From Ornithodoros turicata (taxonomy: Eukaryota; Arthropoda; Arachnida; Ixodida; Argasidae), in contig NW_026999404.1 in assembly GCF_037126465.1 (NCBI RefSeq), positions 248,001 through 312,000 on the forward strand: DNA of 64,000 bases, in the 5' to 3' direction. Shown piece by piece: positions 59,301 to 64,000 of this stretch. The translations under genes and the position numbers were made by a program. The notes below the pieces were generated by a model. That model was not told the origin of the DNA and ran no database searches. It saw only the letters and a program-made list of their open reading frames with translations. Position 1 is the first letter of the stretch, and each line of letters opens with the position of its first letter.

Positions 59301-59643
59301 TCGCAACAAAACGCAAACATCCGCACACAACGTCACCGATGTCACTCGTTAGCGAGAGGGGAAAGAAGAAGAAAAAAAAAAAAGAAAAAGACGCGGGATT
59401 TAGGTTACTGACATCGACACCGGCAGGCAACCGACCTTCGCTCCAAATATTGATCATGTGGTGGTGGTGGTCGTCGTTTTTCTGCCGTTGTTGTCGGCGA
59501 GGTGAATAGGGTTTCATTTTGAAAGTGGAGCTCTCACCCTTGTTGGAGAGGACAGCATCGGCCGGAAGAGACGACACTCGGCAGGGCGTAGCTGTCTTCG
59601 GGGCAGGTGAATGCGGGACATTCGATCGTGGAACAATTCCTCT
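38151..59643 (-). CDS. CRIM1-like: CRIM1-like transmembrane VWC-domain protein (partial gene, 10 exons, 5' end missing)
   Basis: Exons in transcript order: 59643-59538, 47481-47360, 46721-46533, 45022-44852, 44364-44158, 44084-43866, 39204-39004, 38938-38747, 38635-38441, 38332-38151. Each has an AG acceptor and a GT donor. The phases agree throughout: the first internal junction is phase 2 and all later ones are phase 1. The joined reading frame is 593 residues plus a stop. It has a CRIM-type cysteine-rich region (1-75), seven VWC domains (about 80-530), a transmembrane helix (about 544-568) and a 25-residue tail. Known of the family: CRIM1 proteins bind BMP-type ligands through their VWC (CR) domains and sit in the membrane. 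Inferred: the same role here. The signal peptide and IGFBP-like domain are not in view. The VWC order and the CRIM-type region before it fit CRIM1 better than chordin or kielin. Vertebrate antistasin repeats were not found; vertebrate CRIM1 has six VWC domains against seven here. Confidence 0.87.
38441..38635 (-). CDS. CRIM1-like: CRIM1-like exon I: VWC domain 7
   Basis: A 195-nt phase 1-1 exon (residues 470-533) with EHRALDNCNRCQCDRGRLRC and GNCCMQCPG. Domains 5, 6 and 7 sit on adjacent small exons of nearly equal length and phase, as expected from exon duplication. The acceptor is CTTACAG and the donor GTATAG. Confidence 0.86.
38747..38938 (-). CDS. CRIM1-like: CRIM1-like exon H: VWC domain 6
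   Basis: A 192-nt phase 1-1 exon (residues 406-468) with ALWAPDNCKRCHC, GQVKC and SGCCAHCPG. The acceptor is ATTTCAG and the donor GTCTGC. It is followed by a 111-nt intron. Confidence 0.86.
39004..39204 (-). CDS. CRIM1-like: CRIM1-like exon G: VWC domain 5
   Basis: A 201-nt phase 1-1 exon (residues 339-404). It shows GQTWRPEPCLSCIC, a KEHC-x5-C spacing and DKCCPACPG. A 4.66-kb intron carrying the 98-bp array precedes it, and a 65-nt intron follows. The donor is GTACAG. Confidence 0.86.
39316..39352 (-). mobile_element. SINE tail fragment in CRIM1-like intron
   Basis: GTGTTATCGCCGCGAAGCAA and CTGTAGCTATGAGC match the left end of the SINE copies at 7983 and 16817. Confidence 0.6.
39353..41900. 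other. CRIM1-like intron, no recognised gene
   Basis: No exon of the gene fits here. A 206-codon minus frame (40155-40775) has no domain and no splice context. A 32-codon plus frame at 40298 looks like a signal peptide but stops at once. Confidence 0.4.
41920..43755 (+). repeat. Tandem array of 98-bp units (about 18-19 copies) in a CRIM1-like intron
   Basis: Units repeat every 98 bp (GTCGGC at 42005, 42103, 42201, 42299, 42397 and so on). Each contains GCGGATATCCGC (a palindrome), CACACCGCAGAGGTGCGCGC, TTTTACGGGACGGACGGC and CACTATAGTGC. Variant blocks (ATAAGT versus AGAGGT; CGGCAGTG versus CGGCAGGG) alternate, which suggests higher-order units in 42000-42900. The last copies diverge more. 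It lies between the exons for VWC5 and VWC4. Confidence 0.95.
43866..44084 (-). CDS. CRIM1-like: CRIM1-like exon F: VWC domain 4
   Basis: A 219-nt phase 1-1 exon (residues 266-337) with GDTWWLDDCTQCVC, GLALCDSAPC and GQCCAAC. It is separated from exon E by an intron of only 73 nt. The acceptor (GACGCAG at 44086-44085) was chosen because it keeps phase; a later AG would shorten the linker before the domain but not the domain. The donor is GTATAT, next to the intron that holds the 98-bp satellite array. Confidence 0.83.
44158..44364 (-). CDS. CRIM1-like: CRIM1-like exon E: VWC domain 3
   Basis: A 207-nt phase 1-1 exon (residues 197-264). After a linker of about 20 residues comes a VWC domain with WRDKCRQCAC, DGREFC and GSCCPIC. 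Several acceptors were possible; I chose the one after the long pyrimidine tract (TCACAG at 44366-44365), because it is the one that keeps phase 1 with the previous exon. The donor is GTAAGT. Confidence 0.82.
   Translation of the reverse strand, partial: SRLSSSVSTSITVQTEHRCVPMATAASGATNVASAHATTVENSALRLPVLGHTAITQYWNLDHAALYV
44852..45022 (-). CDS. CRIM1-like: CRIM1-like exon D: VWC domain 2
   Basis: A 171-nt phase 1-1 exon (residues 140-195). It contains EQWKEDDCTWCEC, NAVKQPGMCCPAC and regular cysteine spacing. This domain is especially close in layout to the second VWC of vertebrate CRIM1. The donor is A|GTAAGG. The next exon follows after 487 bp, and no antistasin-like coding sequence is seen in that gap. 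Confidence 0.87.
45425..45705. mobile_element. Second copy of the TA-flanked 286-bp element, right end cut
   Basis: It starts GACCTCTACCC after TA and runs parallel to 12381-12666. The last bases are replaced by the tRNA-like SINE fragment that starts at 45705. Confidence 0.68.
45705..45772 (+). mobile_element. tRNA-like SINE fragment (copy 3 of 3)
   Basis: GGTAATCCAGAAGATGTGGG and GGTTCGAGTCCTACAGCTGG match the copies at 24500 and 27541. It abuts the miniature element. Confidence 0.62.
45773..46532. other. CRIM1-like intron stretch, no recognised feature
   Basis: Intron between VWC2 and VWC1 exons. No further coding or repeat boundary seen. Confidence 0.4.
46533..46721 (-). CDS. CRIM1-like: CRIM1-like exon C: VWC domain 1
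   Basis: A 189-nt phase 1-1 exon (residues 77-138) with one full VWC domain. It has the early GETW, then a C-x2-C-x-C cluster (CGSCSC), and the terminal ECCPLC signature. The acceptor is TTTTCAG and the donor GTAAGC. In the family these domains bind BMP/TGF-beta ligands; that role is inferred here. Confidence 0.87.
47360..47481 (-). CDS. CRIM1-like: CRIM1-like exon B: CRIM-type segment ending CCDTYEC
   Basis: This 122-nt exon encodes residues 36-75. It opens CACLPGDCLSPDC and closes PGSCCDTYEC; the CCD-x-YEC ending is characteristic of the two CRIM-type segments just before VWC1. The acceptor follows a pyrimidine tract (CCCTTTCAG) and the donor is GTAAGT. A 192-codon open frame runs across it on the opposite strand and is a shadow. 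Confidence 0.85.
47482..48890. other. Large CRIM1-like intron, left part
   Basis: hAT-like TACTTT/AAAGTA motifs at 47940-48020 and an AT-rich stretch at 48380-48490. No exon found. Confidence 0.4.
48895..48942. repeat. Perfect 48-bp palindrome
   Basis: The two 24-bp arms (ACGATCACTATCGG outward, meeting at GATGCA|TGCATC) are exact reverse complements with no loop. The bases outside do not continue the pairing far. Confidence 0.92.
48943..50500. other. Large CRIM1-like intron, no recognised gene
   Basis: A GCTGCGACCAG triplicate at 49796-49828 and a T/A run near 50050. No exon recognised. Confidence 0.38.
50535..50595. mobile_element. Half copy of the TTA-flanked miniature element
   Basis: CGCTATTCCTTACGCACGCA and AAGGCTATGGCGTACGATGT match the right arm of 23899-24051. 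Confidence 0.5.
50681..50876. mobile_element. TA-flanked inverted-repeat miniature element (196 bp)
   Basis: CACTGTCACACGGGCAGT near the left end is mirrored by CTGCCGTGTGACAGTG at the right. TA flanks both sides (50679-50680, 50877-50878). Inner arms also pair (TAGCGCCACC with GGTGGTGCTA). Tc1/mariner-like. Confidence 0.7.
50976..51150 (-). mobile_element. SINE copy, partial (GCGCCGCGAAGCAACTGTGG family)
   Basis: It matches the left and middle parts of the 16817 copy; the tRNA-like head is missing. It lies in the large CRIM1-like intron. Confidence 0.68.
51151..54490. other. Large CRIM1-like intron, no recognised gene
   Basis: (AATC)n at 51707-51727. A 164-codon plus frame at 52120-52614 ends in a hydrophobic stretch (YGAALFTGIVTSCAGLSLIY) but has no known domain; I do not call it a gene. 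Confidence 0.38.
54496..54653. mobile_element. Foldback miniature element, copy 3
   Basis: It starts CCCAAGCAGCACAATGTACC and ends CAGTACATTCTGCTGCTTGGG (mirror). The loop is like copy 1 at 35236. It lies in the CRIM1-like intron. Confidence 0.72.
54877..55436. mobile_element. hAT-like element (560 bp) with a nested long inverted repeat
   Basis: The ends are CAGGGTTGCGGA and the reverse complement of CAGGGTTGCAGA. GGAATGG/CCATTCC motifs fill both ends. The flanks (GTGCCGAC, GTCCCCGC) match at only 5 of 8 bases, so the target duplication is doubtful. Confidence 0.55.
54962..55197. repeat. Inverted repeat with 68-bp arms and 100-bp loop
   Basis: Arm 54962-55029 pairs with 55130-55197 with two mismatches (GCACGGTTACCGGT outward). 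The loop itself holds a second palindrome (AAATCTCCATTCC / GGAATGGAGATTT). Confidence 0.85.
55657..55679 (+). repeat. (GA)n microsatellite
   Basis: A GA run of about 20 bp. Confidence 0.8.
55680..56810. other. CRIM1-like intron, no recognised gene
   Basis: Poly-T at 56522-56539. No domain or repeat boundary seen. Confidence 0.38.
56811..56931. repeat. Inverted repeat, ~40-bp arms
   Basis: GATATTAGCATTGCCTTGAG and TTTGAGGGGAAAACACAGGA at the left are mirrored at the right with one mismatch; the loop is about 40 bp. Confidence 0.8.
57815..57885 (-). mobile_element. tRNA-like SINE head
   Basis: The minus strand has GTAGCGGTTAGCGTATCC (box-A-like) and GGTTTGATTCC (box B) at tRNA spacing. The acceptor stem does not close well, so it is not called a tRNA gene. 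Confidence 0.45.
57886..59530. other. CRIM1-like intron next to exon A, no recognised gene
   Basis: TAAATAAATAAATG at 58917-58930 and poly-A at 59368-59390. No further exon recognised. Confidence 0.38.
59538..59643 (-). CDS. CRIM1-like: CRIM1-like exon A: cysteine-rich segment before first VWC
   Basis: This 106-nt exon encodes residues 1-34 of the visible protein plus a split codon. It has spaced cysteines, including CSTIEC, FTCPED and a GRCCPL ending, which is the pattern of the non-canonical CR segments that follow the IGFBP domain in CRIM1. The acceptor is TTTTCAG and the donor GTGAGA. It enters with two bases of a split codon and leaves in phase 2. A roughly 12-kb intron separates it from exon B. 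It is the most 5' exon I could recognise, so at least one more lies upstream. Confidence 0.8.
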
Positions 59644-59967
59644 CTGAAAACAACACAGAAAGCGTTTAGCGTGCTCACAACGTGTGACGGAACGCATAAT
59701 GTTGCGATCTACAATATGACTGTATATATAGACTATAGAGGCAAATGGTTCTGCTTCTGGCACACGGAAACAACATGATTATCTTTATACTCGTTGTTTT
59801 TTCTTGTGAACATTTTCCTTTGAAAGGGTCACTGTGAATCCTTTCAATTTCGCGAGCTCACTTTATTTTGCGATTCAGGCACAGTGCATGTATATTCACG
59901 GCCACTGAATCTCGCGGAATCTGGATGCTAAAATTCGTGACTGTAAATGTATTCAGTAAATGCACGA

Positions 59968-60335
59968 TAAGGGCACTGTATCACTTCGTGATAAGTCCGA
60001 AACTGCCCGTAACACATTTGAACTAGTAAAATTCATGTAAATGTGCTGTATCACTTCGTGATAAGTCTGAAACTGCCCGTAGCACATTTGAAGACAAAAT
60101 TTGTGGCTATAAATGCACTTCGTAAATGAGGTGTAGATGTACTGTATCACTACGTGGTAAGTCCGAGGCTGCCCGTAGCTCATTTGAACGTAAAATTTGT
60201 AACTGAATTCTGCGAATGAATGAAGCTGCCCGAAGCACATTTGAACGTAAAAACGGCTCTAAATGCACTTCGTAAATAAACCGGAAGTGCACTGTATCAC
60301 TTCGCGGTAAGCCCGAGATAGTCTGTAGCACATTT
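59968..60335 (+). repeat. Irregular tandem repeat, ~70-95-bp units, 4-5 copies
   Basis: Each unit has CTGTATCACTTCGTGATAAG, TCCGAAACTGCCCGTAGCAC and ATTTGAA, at about 59978, 60048, 60142 and 60294, with a partial unit near 60218. Confidence 0.75.
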
Positions 60336-61588
60336 GATAAAAGCGAATGACGATGGTATGAGGTGATTCACCGCAACAACTGCGGTACCATACCGCAGTG
60401 CATATGAGTTAAGAGCGGGATGACGATGAAAAAGATGAGGCATGGATATTCGTACATACACCTGACACAAGCAAATGAGACATCACACACGCGGATGCTT
60501 GTGCTGAAGAGCTCTTCGAATTCTTACCAATAACGTGTACAACAAACATTCAAAGTAAAGTTTGCGACTCCAGCATAGCTTTTGAAATGTCAAACTCTAC
60601 TATACAGACAATTTCGCGTATCCTTCGGTTCCACAAGTACTGCTCCACGGGGCAAAGAAAATCTGCAAGATATAAACACACAGAACCGCTTCCTCTATAC
60701 ACTGACGCACAAAAATTGGAAAAACACGTCCGTTTTCTTTCTTTTTTATTTTTTATTTTTCACACACACCGAAAGTCGACGTATATGCGAGGAACCGCGA
60801 GCCGACATCAACATATCAGTAATTCCTCCGCAAAGTACACAAAATGCACCAAATACACAGTTAGACGATGTCACCTTTACATGGCTAGAACAGCGTTATA
60901 AAAGACACGAGCTTCCATTGTCTGTTTTCGTCAATAGTTCTTTACCAGACCGCCTGTTGTGTCATTGCTCCGAAGTGACAGGAACGATTTTTCGAACTCG
61001 TCAGCTGACACAGCCGATCCGAGATGTCTCCCGGAAAGAACTGCCGCTTTCGTGTTATAAACAGCTAACCAAATTAAATTGCCGTCAGCCGTGTCTATCT
61101 GTGCGTTGCCGTCGAGGAAAGGCTTTTCACAGGGGATTTTTTTTTCCTTCTTTGACCCGCGCCGTAATTACTGAACGAAGAATATGACGAGCCCGTCTGT
61201 GTTGCGCGAATGATAATTTAAAGCGACTAACGACGCGGCGCCGATGCGACGTTTATCGAATTATCGTTTGACTATACAGCCGCCGCTACTTTTTGAAAGA
61301 GAGGGCCGATAATTTTATCGAGCTCCACCGTTTGGTAAAATGGAGCGCCGCTGCTAAATTTAGTGGGTATCGAAGATGTTTCGACGTGGTAAATATTGAC
61401 GCTTTGCTGATGCAAGCCACCAGTATGTTGCTGTTTTGAAAGGTCTGCATTTCAGCTGAGAGGAAAAGATTTTGGAAATTAATCTTGCCGTTTAAATTGC
61501 AGGACGGTGCCGCTTATCTCATTTATAACGTTTGGTTGTGGGGCTTACTGGTTGGAATTTTGTCGACAACAACTTTTTTTATTCATAT

Positions 61589-61621
<33 letters not shown>

Positions 61622-62990
61622 ACGCTCGTCGAATGTTACCATTCCGTAGGTTTGTTTTTGTTTCCAGCGCGTTATGTTTATACAAAGACTTTTGGTTTTT
61701 TACGTTTCTTTTTCTGTGTGAGTGTGTGTGTGTGTTTCGAGTCCACCAATATTGTCAGCTCTTAACGTTGACCTTCCGATCCAATGGCGTATATGCGACT
61801 GCATGGCACTGAATAGAAACAGTCATAATCAATTCAGAGTATTCAGAAGCCGTGTCAGCTTATTTATTTCACGCAGGTAATTTATAGCTTTATTCCGTTA
61901 CCAATTTATTTAAAAAACGATAGCTTAACAAGGTAAACCATCGTGAAGGGTCGTTCCGGTACGTTTATAGGACCATGTGATGGTGTTTGCGGATATTCTA
62001 TGACAACCATAGGGGGGAGGGGGGATTATTTCACGAAACACATTAACGCATTAAAAGGCACTCAATAAAGTTAATGACGTTTCAAATAAAAAGAATTCGC
62101 AAAACAAAAGAAGAAAAATTCAGCCTATGATTATTATTTAACTTTTTAACTTCTTCGCTTCTGTATATAGGGCCGGCCTTGGCGTCTTAGTGATCCAACG
62201 CGCTCACGAAGGTAAACTCGGCGATAACTTTCCACCCTGTTTCCCGCCCCGTTTATAATCCGTCATGTCTTACCAGCCGAACAACACCTCGACCGTGGTC
62301 TGGCATAAATTATTTATCTCACTAATACAAGCCAGAGAACGAATATCACCGCTTATCGGCGCTCCATATCAAATTGGCACACCTGTGGGAAAATTTTTTT
62401 AGCCAGCACAAGGATAAGGGGGGCAGACGGTTAAAGCAGAAAAGGACTCTATTCCGAACGACCAGGTTTTATGACGATAAGCCCTGTACGGTCTTGCTTG
62501 AGGATTGAGTTGATAAAAAAGGGAGGAGGGGTACATTCGTCCTTCTGCGCCTGCAGTGGACGCCCCCCCCCCCCCCCCCTCCCCGACATTAAATTTCTAA
62601 AGGAGCGCGGATTATGGTGGGGATTATACGCGCGTTTCGAAATCGTGTCTTCCAGATTTGAAAGCCTACCCTTTTTTTACGAGCACACTGTGACGTGGTT
62701 TTCGATTAAGATCGTGACGTACTGTGCCACGCTTGTTGTTGTCTTACGATTTTCCACTGTTTTACAGGGTTTAACAGATGTCGACCCTTAGGGAAAGATT
62801 TGCTGCACGAAACTGCTTTTGCAGCTGAATGACTGGACTGCACGCACCCCAACAACTGCCCTGGTGGTTTCCTTTGGTGGAAGGTCTGCCACCAGCATCG
62901 GCTGTGTCATGCTCAGATATTCCGAAACACCAGCCTCATGAAACCCACCCCACAAACTCTACATGTTTCGGCCACATAGTAATCTCGCGC
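60336..62990. other. Stretch upstream of exon A, no recognised gene
   Basis: (TTTA)n at 61588-61615, (GT)n near 61720, poly-C at 62563-62579. I looked for further CRIM1-like exons (CC-P and CC-D motifs on the minus strand) and found none. Confidence 0.4.
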
Positions 62991-63017
62991 TTGTGTAACA
63001 AATGATTGCTGCAACAA

Positions 63018-63082
63018 TGATGCAACAGAGTATACTGCTGCTACAACAATGATGCAACAGAGTATACTGCTGCTGTTCAAAC
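63018..63082 (+). repeat. Tandem duplication, 31-bp unit
   Basis: CAATGATGCAACAGAGTATA plus CTGCTGCTACA occurs twice in a row. Confidence 0.85.
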
Positions 63083-63235
63083 TGCTCGGTTATACAGTGA
63101 CACCACCCGCGTTACAGGTTTATGCAAACACATTACTTGCATTATCGCATTTTCAGCATTCCAGCGTGATGTAGGGACTGTGAAGTATTCCGACTTCCTA
63201 TAGGCAGCTTCGAGGAGCACAGACATTACTGTGCA

Positions 63236-63294
63236 ACGCACTTGCAAGAGTCAAGAATGTGTGAGCGTCGCACATTCTTGACTATTTCAAGTGC
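63236..63294. repeat. Imperfect hairpin, ~25-bp stem
   Basis: GCACTTGCAAGAGTCAAGAA and its partner (TTCTTGACTATTTCAAGTGC) pair with a small bulge and an 8-10-nt loop. The stem length is like a microRNA precursor, but it could equally be a repeat remnant. Confidence 0.6.
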
Positions 63295-64000
63295 CTATTT
63301 CCGTACCTCATCGCATCTGCATGTTCCTGTAAAAAAAAAAAAAAACGAGATACAGTCCTCCAGAATGACAAGAGCAAGGAAGTAGCAAGATAAGCTGTCA
63401 TCGTGGAGTGGACACGTTGTCGATCTGGCTCTTGTGGTGTTTTACGCTGAATCTTATTGCCTTTTAAGCCGACATCGTCCGATTTTACGTACTCGAGTGA
63501 AACCGACAGGACGTAGTGCGATAACGTATTGCTTCGTTTTGCAGCCGTAATGTTTTCTCTGTTCAAAGGACGAAATAGGTAAAACGAAAAGAATAGCAAA
63601 CAGTGGACATTGTATCACATGCTGTTATCCGTATTTTTCCTTACTGTACCTTACATCTACTCTACCTTGTATCAGCGCGAGTGTGTTAAGTGGTGAAGTT
63701 TTCTTTTCAGATATTATATGCTAAAAGAAGAAAGAAAAAAAAACTGCCCCTCTCCGAAAGATATACGATAGTATTCCAGCAGACTTGTACGTCATGCGTT
63801 ACAAGTAAATTGAGTTACCTGTGATAAATTAGTTTTTGATTACAAGTAATCTGATAACAATTTTGAATAGAAACAAGTGTAGTAAGCAGAAGCCATCGTA
63901 ATTGGGTTCTGGAATTTTATGGCCCCTCTTTCTAATCTCCCTCCTCCTTCCTCAGTGTGTTGTGTCCTGTTACAGTAGGTCATTCTCCGGAATTCTAGTG
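63295..64000. other. Right end of window, no recognised gene
   Basis: AGTAATC/GATTAC motifs at 63790-63860 suggest another decayed hAT-like end. No exon seen. Confidence 0.38.

Overview
This window is animal nuclear DNA, most likely from a tick or a close relative (Ixodida). The signs are one intron-rich gene, otherwise gene-poor DNA, many tRNA-derived SINEs, hAT-, Tc1/mariner- and PIF-like miniature elements, non-LTR retrotransposon tails ending in ATC repeats, and a short TTAGG-type telomere-like patch. The species call is an inference from repeat families I associate with ticks; no database was searched.

The only gene I can assemble with confidence is on the minus strand. Ten exons between 59643 and 38151 encode 593 residues: the C-terminal part of a CRIM1-like (cysteine-rich motor neuron 1) single-pass membrane protein. 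In order, the exons encode two cysteine-rich pieces typical of the region before the first VWC domain in CRIM1, seven VWC (chordin-type CR) domains, a transmembrane helix and a 25-residue cytoplasmic tail. Every junction has a GT donor and an AG acceptor, and all reading phases agree. The VWC domains are carried on phase 1-1 exons. The start (signal peptide, IGFBP-type domain) is not visible and probably lies beyond position 64000. The antistasin repeats of vertebrate CRIM1 are not visible between the second and third VWC domains.

Layout: 1-2000 holds a LINE 3' end and a decayed tyrosine-recombinase gene of a DIRS/Ngaro-like retrotransposon with an inverted repeat beside it. 2000-13300 holds hAT-like and foldback elements, SINEs, a LINE end and a TA-flanked miniature element. 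13990-16740 is a minisatellite split by a 1461-bp hAT-like element with an 8-bp target duplication. 16800-30200 holds SINEs, a CR1/Jockey-like LINE end, a second hAT-like element, PIF-like and mariner-like elements and a pogo-like element. 31240-37140 holds two copies of one RNase H-bearing LINE and paired foldback elements. 37160-37500 is a 15-bp minisatellite next to the 3' end of the CRIM1-like gene. 38151-59643 is the gene; its introns carry a roughly 1.8-kb array of 98-bp units, a perfect 48-bp palindrome, miniature elements and a SINE. 59644-64000 has only small repeats and a hairpin that I can see.
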